Origin: Eubacterium sp. AF22-8LB
Lineage (GTDB): Bacteria > Bacillota_I > Bacilli_A > Erysipelotrichales > Erysipelotrichaceae
Assembly: GCF_003458715.1 (NCBI RefSeq)
Contig: NZ_QRVI01000002.1
Location: 62,001 to 126,000 of the forward strand
Reading direction: 5' to 3'
Length of the DNA: 64,000 nucleotides
Shown here: positions 52,731 through 60,405 of the stretch, piece after piece
Layout of the letters: each line of letters starts with the position of its first letter
How positions within the stretch are numbered: position 1 is the first letter of the stretch
The notes under the pieces: model-generated
What the model was told of the DNA's origin: nothing
Database searches by the model: none
The model's input: the letters and a program-made list of their open reading frames with translations, nothing else
Position numbers and translations under genes: made by a program

Positions 52731-53156
52731 AAGTGGCGGGAAATTATCATCTCCAAATATTTTATTTACAAGTATATTTTAAATGATGAAAAACTATTGT
52801 TACTAAAATTATTAACATTTAAGAAAATTTATGGTAGATAATGAATAAGCTAAGTCCTGAAGATAAGATGAGGGTTAGAAAAACAATGGATTTAGAGGGA
52901 AATAAAAACAGTCGAAATAGGTGAAAAAAAGCACCTGGCAAATGCTAGGTGCATTCTTTGACAAATGGTGATCTCAGTAGGAATCGAAAAGCGATTTTGT
53001 TTAGAGTGGATTTTATTGTTGTTTCTGCTTTATATAAAGCTGCAATAATTCAATAAAATGCAAAAATCCTATAGTTTTTATCTGCTTTTGAAAATTTTTT
53101 GATAAAATTTTGCAATCAAAAAAAGAAATCTAGTAACTGATTGAAACTACGTAATT
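52731..53156. other. gene-poor interval between transfer genes and regulators
   Basis: No convincing gene is seen. A 27-codon frame at 52841-52924 (MNKLSPEDKMRVRKTMDLEG...) has no ribosome site. A terminator lies at 52931-52957 and a small hairpin AATCG-aaaag-CGATT with T-run near 52982-53000. The end of the transfer operon and possibly the edge of the cargo region lie here. Confidence 0.4.
52931..52957 (+). terminator. terminator at the end of the transfer operon
   Basis: GCACCT...GC, 4-nt loop, GC...AGGTGC with one unpaired base per side, followed by ATTCTTT. Confidence 0.7.
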
Positions 53157-54455
53157 TCAAAGTAGAGATGTTTTAAAGTTTAATTTATCTTCATTATTAA
53201 GTTTGATATCTTTTAAAATATTAATCATCATTTCTTTATCATGTGCTTCTTCATAGTAATCCAAAATAAAATTTTGAATTAATGGAATATCTTCATAATT
53301 ACTATTTTTCAGGAGTGATTTGTAATAAATGTTAATTTTTGTTTCAAAATCATTGTTTTTGTTTTGAATTTTAGCACTTATTGCTTCAATAAATGGAATA
53401 TAAAAATGATCACATTCTTTGATTACTTTAGAACATTCGTTAAGTGCATTGAGAGGTTTGTTTAATTTATATAAAGAAAATGGAATGAAATAGCATAAAT
53501 CTGGTGATGGATCACCAGCATCTTTAGCTAAGTTGGTATAATGAATACATTCTTCATAGTTCTGACTTAATAAGGCATTCCAAGCTAAGTTATGATAGAT
53601 TTGATCTTGACAATAATTGAAAGTACCATTATTGGTTGAAGAAAGAATGTTGAGAAGTTTTTTCTTCGATTCGTCAAACATATGCATGTTTGTTAAAGTT
53701 ATGCATTCAAACATATCGATAGTTATTAAACGGCTATAGTTGTTATATTGTCTTAATAAAGGCTTACATTCAATACATTTTTCATATGCAATGATATATT
53801 TGTTTAATTCTGAATATACGCTTACTAATTGAAAAGTGTTCATGGCATTTACAGAGGAGTTAGGTGAACATAATTGATTAGATTTTTTAAAATAATCTAA
53901 TGCAATGGAATTTGTGGAAACACTACGTTTGTAGAAAATACCAAGGAAACAATAATAAATAGATAGCTCATCATTTTGTAGGCAATCAATATGAGTATCT
54001 ATAATATTTTTGATTTCAATTATTTTAGAATTATCCCTTTGAATTCTTAGATAATAAAATATTTTAATAATCAAACAAACAAAAAAACCATATGAATTTG
54101 ATAAAATAGATTCTTGATTATCAAAGTTTTCACATAATTGTTGAATTGAATCATTTTGTTCTAAAAAGAAAAAATCAAACAATGTGAATAATGTTTTCCT
54201 TGATTGGTGCCATAATTCTATATCTGTATTAAATTGTAAATGAAGCAAGTGATTTAACTGTATGTATAAACCGTCTGGAAAATGTCTTTTCCCATTTTCT
54301 AATTCACTCAAGAATCCTTTGTTCATTCGTAATTGTTTAGCAAAATTGGATAAAGAAATGTTCTGCTGCATGCGGTGAAATCTATAAAAAGCACCCATGA
54401 TGTGTTCAGATGTGATTAATTTTAGAGTGAAATGCTTTGTATTTTGAAATGACAT
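53157..54455 (-). CDS. Rgg/PlcR-like regulator (HTH + helical TPR-like repeats)
   Basis: A 432-residue protein with an XRE-type helix-turn-helix at about 28-60 (ISLSNFAKQLRMNKGFLSELENGKRHFPDG) and a long C-terminal helical-repeat region (about 90-430) containing tandem helix pairs such as YCFLGIFYKRS and YHNLAWNALLSQNYEECIHYTNLAK. The layout is that of the RRNPP peptide-sensing regulators (Rgg, PlcR, PrgX), which bind a re-imported pheromone. A small secreted peptide gene lies within 600 bp on the other strand. The ATG at 54455 follows AAGGAG. Family placement is by architecture; ligand unproven. Confidence 0.7.
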   Translation of the reverse strand: MSFQNTKHFTLKLITSEHIMGAFYRFHRMQQNISLSNFAKQLRMNKGFLSELENGKRHFPDGLYIQLNHLLHLQFNTDIELWHQSRKTLFTLFDFFFLEQNDSIQQLCENFDNQESILSNSYGFFVCLIIKIFYYLRIQRDNSKIIEIKNIIDTHIDCLQNDELSIYYCFLGIFYKRSVSTNSIALDYFKKSNQLCSPNSSVNAMNTFQLVSVYSELNKYIIAYEKCIECKPLLRQYNNYSRLITIDMFECITLTNMHMFDESKKKLLNILSSTNNGTFNYCQDQIYHNLAWNALLSQNYEECIHYTNLAKDAGDPSPDLCYFIPFSLYKLNKPLNALNECSKVIKECDHFYIPFIEAISAKIQNKNNDFETKINIYYKSLLKNSNYEDIPLIQNFILDYYEEAHDKEMMINILKDIKLNNEDKLNFKTSLL

Positions 54456-54513
54456 GATTTTCTCCTTATGGTGTTAATTATCACATGTCATTTTAATGGT
54501 TTCAAGCAAAATA

Positions 54514-54867
54514 TTACTTTCTTAACTTTTTTAAATTTACAATCATTTGTATTATGAAACGTTGTTCATCTAAAGTGAAGTTTTGCATTTCGCTAAGCGT
54601 AGAATAATTTTCATAGATTAGTTTTTTAATCTCGTTATTTACATCGATTGTTGTTCTTGATGTTGTGCGATTTAGAATGAAATCGGTACTTACATGAAAA
54701 TAATCAGATAGTTTTCGCAAAATGTCGTCTGGAATTCTCCTCTTACCAGTCTCCATTTTGCCTATTGCTTGTTGGGACATCCCCACCACTTCACCAAGAT
54801 TTTTTTGAGTGATTCCATACTCATCTCTAAGAATTTTTATGTTATTTGTTTTATCTTTGTTATCCAT
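54514..54867 (-). CDS. XRE-family HTH repressor
   Basis: A 117-residue regulator: helix-turn-helix at residues 8-62 (NIKILRDEYGITQKNLGEVVGMSQQAIGKMETGKRRIPDDILRKLSDYFHVSTDFIL), then a helical dimerisation tail. Typical of Cro/CI-like repressors from mobile elements. It is transcribed away from the peptide gene, and a perfect palindrome at 54940-54962 sits between them as a likely operator. It may keep the peptide and cluster promoter off until induced. Confidence 0.85.
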   Translation of the reverse strand: MDNKDKTNNIKILRDEYGITQKNLGEVVGMSQQAIGKMETGKRRIPDDILRKLSDYFHVSTDFILNRTTSRTTIDVNNEIKKLIYENYSTLSEMQNFTLDEQRFIIQMIVNLKKLRK

Positions 54868-54939
54868 ACCAAAATTCTATAGCAACATGAACTGAGAAAT
54901 AATACAAATGGATGTATTGAAAGTACAAATAGATTTAAT

Positions 54940-54962
54940 ATATACATCGTATAGATGTATAT
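54940..54962. promoter_or_regulatory. 9-bp-arm palindrome between repressor and peptide gene
   Basis: ATATACATC-gtata-GATGTATAT is a perfect inverted repeat. Another GATGTAT half-site occurs at about 54911. Position and symmetry fit the operator of the XRE repressor. Confidence 0.6.
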
Positions 54963-54970
54963 CCACTAAA

Positions 54971-55014
54971 GTTAGTAAACGAGAAAGCTAGATATTTTTT
55001 TCTTATTTGATAAT
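54971..55014 (+). promoter_or_regulatory. promoter region of the peptide gene with GTTAGTAAAC motif
   Basis: GTTAGTAAACGAG (54971-54983) lies about 25 bp before a -10 candidate GATAAT (55009-55014). The motif recurs before the metK-like operon at 55275, at nearly the same distance from its -10, suggesting a common activator. Confidence 0.5.
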
Positions 55015-55041
55015 ATTTACGAAAAGAAAGTGGGGAAAGTT

Positions 55042-55224
55042 ATGAAAAAATTATTAACAGTATTATGTTTAATTTTATTGTTATTTGCAATTATGCCGAT
55101 TGGTGCAGAGGAAACTGAAAGTGCTGGAAATAGTAATGAAAAAAATTCTGAATCAAAAAATAACAATTCATCAGATGAAGATGAAGGTATCGAATTATGT
55201 GGTGGTGGATGGATCAAAGAATAA
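55042..55224 (+). CDS. secreted 60-residue peptide, candidate signal or precursor
   Basis: The ATG at 55042 opens a peptide with a signal sequence (KKLLTVLCLILLLFAIMPIGA), a hydrophilic Ser/Asn/Glu spacer of about 25 residues, and a distinctive tail GIELCGGGWIKE. This is the layout of pro-pheromones read by RRNPP regulators, where the C-terminal residues are released and re-imported. It faces the two regulator genes and ends at a terminator, before the biosynthetic operon. It could instead be a modified-peptide precursor, with Cys, Gly and Trp in the tail. No known family is recognised. Confidence 0.65.
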   Translation: MKKLLTVLCLILLLFAIMPIGAEETESAGNSNEKNSESKNNNSSDEDEGIELCGGGWIKE

Positions 55225-55228
55225 TGTT

Positions 55229-55260
55229 AAGCAATTGGTTTAATTACTAATTGCTTTTTT
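55229..55260 (+). terminator. intrinsic terminator after the secreted peptide gene
   Basis: AAGCAATT, 12-nt loop, AATTGCTT and a T-run. It separates the peptide transcript from the metK-like operon. Confidence 0.85.
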
Positions 55261-55274
55261 ATATCTAAAAAGGT

Positions 55275-55322
55275 GTTAGTAAACACGAGTGTATTTACAA
55301 ATTGGATTCTTAGTACCATAAT
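55275..55322 (+). promoter_or_regulatory. promoter region of the biosynthetic operon with GTTAGTAAAC motif
   Basis: GTTAGTAAACACGAG (55275-55289) lies about 27 bp before a -10 candidate CATAAT (55317-55322). Compare GTTAGTAAACGAG before the peptide gene. Confidence 0.45.
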
Positions 55323-55357
55323 TACTGCAAAAATAACAAGGAGGTGAAAAGAAGATC

Positions 55358-56455
55358 ATGAATAAAAAATATATTTTTACAAGTGAAAGTGTTACTGAAG
55401 GTCATCCAGATAAAATCTGTGACCAAATTGCCGATGCAATCGTAGATGCTGCATTAGCACAAGATCCATATTCAAATATGGCTGTTGAATGTACTATTAA
55501 AGATGATTTTGTATTAATTTACGGTGAATGTAATACAAAGGCTGAATTGGACTATGAAACAATCGCATTGAATGAAATCAAACGTATTGGATATACAGAA
55601 GAATATCATGTACATACTGTTGTTAACCAACAAAGCACTGAAATCCACAATGCGGTAAACCGTGACGAAGTGTGTGCAGGTGACCAGGGTATTATGTTTG
55701 GATATGCATGTGATGAAAATGATGAGTATATGCCACTAACAATCTATTATGCTCACCTTTTAGCTCGTCAATTGACAAAAGTAAGAAGACAACACCCAGA
55801 TTTATTAAAACCAGATGGAAAAACGCAGGTGTCAGTAGAATATGAAAATGATGAAATCAAACGTATTGATACAATCGTAGTTTCTACTCAACACTCAAAA
55901 GATATTACACAAGAAGAAATCAAAAAGTTGATCATGGATGAAGTTATCAAACCTTGTATTGATGAAAAGTATTTAGATGAAAACACAAAATATTTCATCA
56001 ACCCATCTGGAAGCTTCGTTGTAGGTGGATCATGGGGAGATTCAGGAACTACAGGACGTAAAATCGTATGTGATACATATGGTGGACGTGGACGTATTGG
56101 AGGAGGATGCTTCTCTAGTAAAGATCCAACTAAGGTAGACCGTAGTGCTGCTTACTATTCTCGTTATGTAGCTAAAAACATTGTTGCCAATGGTTTAGCT
56201 CGTCGTTGTGAAGTTGAAGTTGCGTATGCAATTGGTAAAGCACAACCTGTATCTTTATGTGTAGATACTTTTGGAACAGGTAAATTTGATGATGAATAAT
56301 TATTAGAAATCGTTAAGAAAAACTTCAATTTCGAAGTTGGAAATATCATTTCTGAGTTGGATCTAAGAAAGCCAGTTTACCACAAAACATCATGCTACGG
56401 ACACTTTGGTGATCCTCAATTTACTTGGGAAAAAGCAAAAAAAATAGTATGGTAA
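55358..56455 (+). pseudogene. S-adenosylmethionine synthetase paralogue with in-frame stop
   Basis: The frame starts after a near-ideal AAGGAGGTGA site and encodes a MetK: FTSESVTEGHPDKICDQIADA, CAGDQGIMFGYACDEN, FINPSGSFVVGG, GRKIVCDTYGG, DPTKVDRSAAYYSRYVAKNIV. It stops at TAA 56297-56299 after 313 residues (GTGKFDDE). The same frame then continues through the missing MetK end, LLEIVKKNFNF...GHFGDPQFTWEKA, to a stop at 56453-56455. A single-base nonsense change is likely (TAT or similar to TAA). Several near-invariant positions also differ (GGGCFSSKD for the usual GGGAFSGKD; GDSGTTGRK for GDAGLTGRK), so it is a divergent paralogue. Its role would be local SAM supply. Confidence 0.8.
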
Positions 56456-57657
56456 TTTCTAAAAATAGATATGAAACCATTTCAAAACTTCAATTAATAA
56501 ATGGAGAATATTCAATTTCACATACATCATGTGGGGAATATTTAAATGGGCTATATAAGATTAGATACCATGATTTGGAAGAAATTGAAAATCGATGTGT
56601 TTATGATATTAGTGTTTTAAAAAAAGTGAAACATGAAAATATAGAAATTGGACTAATTAAAAAGATATATGAACACTATAAAAAAATCTTTTTAAAATAT
56701 AACATCAGCAACTATGAGATTGAAATTGTTGAGGAAGAAGGGTTTAAAGCTTTTCAAAATGAAAGAGAAACCTTGATAGAACCTATAAAAAGGTATTCGA
56801 TTAATTTTTCAGTATATTCTTTAGTTAATACGTTAAACTATGAACGTGGTTTTGGTGGGACAATTATAGATAAAATTTTAGATTTGGATAATCAAGTTGA
56901 AGAGTTAATCAAAGTTTCATTGACAAAAAGTTCGTACGTAAAAATAGATGGTTATTTTCCTGTGATTTTTGACAATGAAATGACGGGTTTGTTTGCACAC
57001 GAAATAGTTGGTCATAATTTAGAAGCAGATATTTGGTATATGAATAAAAAATTGGATGAAAGATTTAATCTCGGTGAAAAAGTATCTACATCAGCATTAA
57101 ATATAGTTGATAATCCTTTGTTAAATACTGAATCTGGAACATATTTATTTGATGACGAAGGGAATGCGCCACAATTAACGTACTTAATTAAAAATGGTGT
57201 AATAAATCATTTATTAACAAACGAAAAATATTCTAAATTATTTAATATTACAAACACAGGGAATGCTAGATCGATATCTACATTTTATAAGCCTATTATT
57301 CGAATGAGTAATACATATGTAATGCAAGGGCAATCCGATGTAAAATTGTTATTTTCTTCAATACCATATGGATTATATTTTAAAGGTACAAGAAATAGCA
57401 AAGGTGGAATACATCCTTTTATTGAATCCAGAGAAGTATATTTAATAAAAGATGGTAAAATTGATTGCTTATTAAATCCTATGAGCATAAGTGAAAATGC
57501 TCTATCTCTTTTAAAAAAAGTAAAAATGGTTGGTAATGATTTTGAAATATATGGTGGTGGTAAAGGAGGATGTGGAAAGTATAACCAGTTCCCTTTACCA
57601 GTTAGTTCAGGTGGACCGCATATATTATTAGAAGATGTTTTAATATATAACATATAA
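56449..57657 (+). CDS. TldD-type metalloprotease (TldD/PmbA family)
   Basis: A 402-residue member of the TldD/PmbA family, here without a TldE/PmbA partner gene. The zinc motif is FAHEIVGHNLEAD near residue 180 (family HExxxH). Other blocks are GTYLFDDEGNAPQLTYLIKNGVI, NTGNARS, and the C-terminal GGGKGGCGKYNQFPLPVSSGGPHI. TldD/E proteases trim the leaders of microcin B17 and related peptides by stepwise cleavage, so this is the probable leader peptidase. The ATG at 56449 lies within the last codons of the metK frame, implying translational coupling. AT-richer than metK. Confidence 0.85.
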   Translation: MVISKNRYETISKLQLINGEYSISHTSCGEYLNGLYKIRYHDLEEIENRCVYDISVLKKVKHENIEIGLIKKIYEHYKKIFLKYNISNYEIEIVEEEGFKAFQNERETLIEPIKRYSINFSVYSLVNTLNYERGFGGTIIDKILDLDNQVEELIKVSLTKSSYVKIDGYFPVIFDNEMTGLFAHEIVGHNLEADIWYMNKKLDERFNLGEKVSTSALNIVDNPLLNTESGTYLFDDEGNAPQLTYLIKNGVINHLLTNEKYSKLFNITNTGNARSISTFYKPIIRMSNTYVMQGQSDVKLLFSSIPYGLYFKGTRNSKGGIHPFIESREVYLIKDGKIDCLLNPMSISENALSLLKKVKMVGNDFEIYGGGKGGCGKYNQFPLPVSSGGPHILLEDVLIYNI

Positions 57658-57674
57658 AGAAAGCAAGGTATAGT

Positions 57675-58700
57675 ATGAAAGTATCAGAATTAGATTTTTT
57701 CTTGCCTAGTGAGTTATTGGCTAGAGAACCAAGAGAAACTAGAGGGGAAAGCAGAAGCGATTCAAAATTAATGGTTATGAACCGAAAAACACAAACTATT
57801 GAACATAAAAAGTTTAATGATGTAATTGATTATCTAGAAAAAGGAGATGTTCTTGTTTTAAATAATAGCAAAGTTATTAACGCCAATCTAATAGGGTGGT
57901 TAGGATATAAAGAAAGAAAAATAAAAATTGATTTAGCTGGAATATTGGATAATGGAAATTGGCAAATATATATTGATGATAATGAAATAAATCCTGGAGA
58001 TACATGTGAATTTGGTGATGGAATGTTAACGGGAACTTTTGAAAAGATGGAAGAAAATCATGTATGGCAAATTAAATTTGATCAAGATAATGTCATTGAA
58101 TTAGCCAATAAAATTGGGCGCCCAATTATGTCTCCATATGTAAAAAAGCAATATGATTTATCTTATTATCAGAATGTATATGCTTCAAAAGAAGGATCAG
58201 CAGAATTACCATCTGCGGGGCGTCATTTTACGAAAGAATTATTAGAAAAAATTAAGCAAAAAGGTGTAAGAGTAGTTTATGTTACTTTACATACAGGATT
58301 AAGCTCAATGATGGTAACAGAAGATACATTTGAAGAGCATCATATGCATAAAGAATATATTGAAATAACGAGCGCTGTTGCAAACACAATTAATGAAGCA
58401 AAAAAGAATGGTCATAGTGTAGTTTGTGTTGGTACAACTGTAGTAAGGACTTTGGAAACTGTTGCTGATGAACAAGGAAATTTAAAACCGTTCACAGGCT
58501 ATAGTACATTATATATTTATCCGGGATATTGTTTTAAGATAGTTGATAAATTTATAACAAATTTTCATGGCCCTAATACATCTAGAATTGCTATGGCAGC
58601 AGCATTTACAGGAAAAGATTTGCTTTTAAAGGGGTATGCAGAGGCTATTCAAAGAAAATATTTATTTTATGAATTTGGTGACACTACATTAACGATTTAG
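57675..58700 (+). CDS. QueA-like SAM ribosyltransferase-isomerase, divergent paralogue
   Basis: A 341-residue protein clearly of the QueA fold: FFLPSELLAREP, GDVLVLNNSKVINANLIG, RPIMSPYVKKQYD, VGTTVVRTLET and YIYPGYCFKIVDKFITNFHGP. QueA transfers and rearranges the ribose of SAM onto preQ1 in tRNA. Motifs that surround its active site are altered: the usual TAGLHF is SAGRHF, the VGxGTFxPV loop is TGLSSMMVT, and NFHxPxSTLxML is NFHGPNTSRIAM. The gene lies among peptide-modifying genes and not with que genes. I infer a new acceptor, perhaps the peptide, with SAM still as donor. Ribosome site AAGAAAGCAAGG. Confidence 0.82.
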   Translation: MKVSELDFFLPSELLAREPRETRGESRSDSKLMVMNRKTQTIEHKKFNDVIDYLEKGDVLVLNNSKVINANLIGWLGYKERKIKIDLAGILDNGNWQIYIDDNEINPGDTCEFGDGMLTGTFEKMEENHVWQIKFDQDNVIELANKIGRPIMSPYVKKQYDLSYYQNVYASKEGSAELPSAGRHFTKELLEKIKQKGVRVVYVTLHTGLSSMMVTEDTFEEHHMHKEYIEITSAVANTINEAKKNGHSVVCVGTTVVRTLETVADEQGNLKPFTGYSTLYIYPGYCFKIVDKFITNFHGPNTSRIAMAAAFTGKDLLLKGYAEAIQRKYLFYEFGDTTLTI

Positions 58701-58718
58701 TAGAAAGAGAGTTTTATA

Positions 58719-58994
58719 ATGGAACGATTTTTTGTGCAAAAAGATGATGTTATGACTTTTCCAATTGAAAATGGAGAAGCATTACATAATTTAATAAATG
58801 ATGAGTATTTTAGTTTAGAGGAAGGATTATCCACGATGATTTGGGATTCTTTGGATGGGAGTATTAGTGTTGAAGGTATTATTGATATGATTTCTGATCA
58901 ATATCAAATGGATAAATCGATTGTTGAAAAGGATACAAAAGATTTTATTAATAATTTATTTGAAAACGGATTGATAGAACAAATAGATAAATGA
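58719..58994 (+). CDS. PqqD-like RiPP recognition element
   Basis: A 91-residue stand-alone PqqD-type domain: ENGEALHNLINDEYFSLEEGLSTMIWDSLDGSISVEGIIDMISDQYQMDKSIVEKDTKDFINNLFENGLIEQ. The three-helix winged fold and the WxxLDG...I...YxxD...V..DxxxFI..L...GLI pattern are diagnostic. Such proteins bind the leader of a precursor peptide and present it to tailoring enzymes, often radical SAM. A candidate precursor with a YxxPxV leader lies 73 bp downstream and a radical SAM gene starts at 63681. Confidence 0.87.
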   Translation: MERFFVQKDDVMTFPIENGEALHNLINDEYFSLEEGLSTMIWDSLDGSISVEGIIDMISDQYQMDKSIVEKDTKDFINNLFENGLIEQIDK

Positions 58995-59002
58995 TGGTAA
59001 TT

Positions 59003-59041
59003 ACTGTGTACAGTGATTATAGATGATGTTAACAGTACTGT
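59003..59041 (+). promoter_or_regulatory. paired palindromes upstream of the precursor gene
   Basis: ACTGTGTACAGT (59003-59014) and ACAGTACTGT (59032-59041) share ACAGT/ACTGT half-sites within 39 bp, 27 bp before the precursor ATG. They may be an operator, a processing site, or an mRNA structure that sets precursor expression apart from the enzymes. Confidence 0.45.
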
Positions 59042-59067
59042 AATAACAAATGAAAGGCGGTGAAATC

Positions 59068-59160
59068 ATGAAACAGGAATATAAAAAACCTGAAGTCAAA
59101 AAAATCGACTTAGTAGCTGATTTAAACGGCTTGGCTTTATCTTGTGGATCAAAGATTTAA
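59068..59160 (+). CDS. candidate RiPP precursor peptide, 30 residues
   Basis: The ORF follows AAAGGCGGTGA and encodes 30 residues: a charged leader with YKKPEV at residues 5-10, a spacer ending LNG, and a tail LALSCGSKI. YxxPx(L/V) in the leader is the motif bound by PqqD-like recognition proteins in lasso and other RiPP systems, and a PqqD-like gene lies just upstream. The single cysteine and the Ser, Gly and Lys of the tail are possible modification sites. The gene is flanked by palindromes before it and a G-U-containing hairpin after it, as for precursor genes expressed in excess. Absent from simple gene calls because of its size. Confidence 0.7.
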   Translation: MKQEYKKPEVKKIDLVADLNGLALSCGSKI

Positions 59161-59177
59161 TAAAACTATTTATTGTA

Positions 59178-59207
59178 AATGGGTCTTATTAGTCAATAAG
59201 GCTCATT
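59178..59207 (+). terminator. leaky terminator-like hairpin after the precursor gene
   Basis: AATGGGTCTTATT, loop AGTC, AATAAGGCTCATT: a 13-bp stem with G-U pairs followed by TTATTATATAT. Partial termination here would give more precursor mRNA than downstream enzyme mRNA. Confidence 0.6.
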
Positions 59208-59240
59208 TATTATATATGTAATATATTGGAGGTTGATTCA

Positions 59241-60401
59241 ATGAATATATTAGTGATTTCTGCAGAGTACCCACCATTTTCAGTAGGTGGGATAGCGTTG
59301 CATACACATGAAGTGAACAAATCGCTCGCAAAAGAAGGTAATGTTATTTGGACATTAACGTTTCATGGAGATAGAAATGTAGATAGTATTAATACAACAG
59401 TAGAAGATGGTATTAATGTGATAAGAATTCCAAGACCGTCGTCTACAATAACCGAGTCATATGAAGATAAATTTTTAAATCAAAATGAGCAAATGAAAAT
59501 TGGAATACATTATTTGATGGATCATATATTTTGTAATTTTAATATGGTTGTTTTACATGGATATTTTTTGGGAATATGTGGAATGTATGCATGTGAAAAA
59601 ATGTCAATTCCATTTGTATATCATGCACATACGCTTTTATCAGACGCTCAACTACATGACAATGTTAAAATCTTAGAGACTGAAAGGGAATTATATAGCA
59701 AAGCTACGTACGTAATCGCAGTAAGTGAATTTTTAAAAACTGAAATATTAAAAAGATATTCAATTGACACTCGAAGAATAAAAGTAATTACAAAAGGTGT
59801 TGAACTAAAAAAATATGATAAATATGTAAATAAAACTAATGATACGTATTTTAAAATATTATATACAGGGCGAATATCTAGAGAAAAAGGATTTGAAACA
59901 TTATTAAATGCAATTAGTTTGTCGATAAAAAAACATAAAAATATTTTGGTTTTCGCTGTAGGGTTATTTTCCGATGAAGTTTATAGAAAAGAAATTATTG
60001 TAATGATAAGAGATAAAGGGTTGCAAAAAAATATAGTATTTTTGGGCTTTAAAGAAGATGACAAAGTCATACGAGAATATAAAAGTTCAAATATATCCGT
60101 CGTTCCAAGCTTTGCTGAAACATTTGGCAAGGTTGCCATTGAATCTATGGCCGCGAGAGTTCCTGTTATTGTGTCAAATGTTGGGGGACTGGGACCAATA
60201 GTAAAAGATGGTGCAACTGGATTGAAATTTAAGTGTGGAGATGAAGAAGATTTATCAAATAAAATTAATCTATTGTATGAATATCCATGTTTATGTAAAA
60301 AACTAGCTGATAATGCATATATGGAAGTTGTTAAAAAGTATCAATGGAAAGATATATTTAAACTAACATTAGATATTTATCAAAAAGTTTGTGAGGTGTA
60401 A
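59241..60401 (+). CDS. GT4-family glycosyltransferase
   Basis: A 386-residue GT-B enzyme of family 4. N-terminal acceptor region SAEYPPFSVGGIALHTHEVNKSL; donor-binding C-terminal half with YTGRISREKGFETLLNAI near residue 210, and PSFAETFGKVAIESMAARVPVIVSNVGGLGPIVKDGATG near residue 287 (the EX7E motif). MshA and BshA, which start mycothiol and bacillithiol synthesis, belong here. With the PIG-L deacetylase encoded next it could add and then unmask an N-acetylglucosamine-type sugar. The ATG at 59241 follows TTGGAGG. Confidence 0.85.
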   Translation: MNILVISAEYPPFSVGGIALHTHEVNKSLAKEGNVIWTLTFHGDRNVDSINTTVEDGINVIRIPRPSSTITESYEDKFLNQNEQMKIGIHYLMDHIFCNFNMVVLHGYFLGICGMYACEKMSIPFVYHAHTLLSDAQLHDNVKILETERELYSKATYVIAVSEFLKTEILKRYSIDTRRIKVITKGVELKKYDKYVNKTNDTYFKILYTGRISREKGFETLLNAISLSIKKHKNILVFAVGLFSDEVYRKEIIVMIRDKGLQKNIVFLGFKEDDKVIREYKSSNISVVPSFAETFGKVAIESMAARVPVIVSNVGGLGPIVKDGATGLKFKCGDEEDLSNKINLLYEYPCLCKKLADNAYMEVVKKYQWKDIFKLTLDIYQKVCEV

Positions 60402-60405
60402 TAAA

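Noticed and set aside
52841..52924. 27-codon ORF after the lysozyme gene
   Set aside because: No ribosome site, no overlap with neighbours and no family; kept only as a remark on the interval.
53000..55300. A right-hand attachment site repeating the end of tRNA-Arg(CCT)
   Set aside because: I looked for the T-arm and acceptor sequence GGTTCGACTCCTTTCGGGGG here and found no match.
55358..56299. A natural short MetK ending at GTGKFDDE
   Set aside because: The frame continues after TAA with a clear MetK C-terminus, so a nonsense change is more likely than a naturally short enzyme.
59003..59041. A CRISPR-like or iteron array upstream of the precursor
   Set aside because: Only two short palindromes are present, with no regular repeat-spacer unit; regulatory or mRNA structure is the simpler reading.
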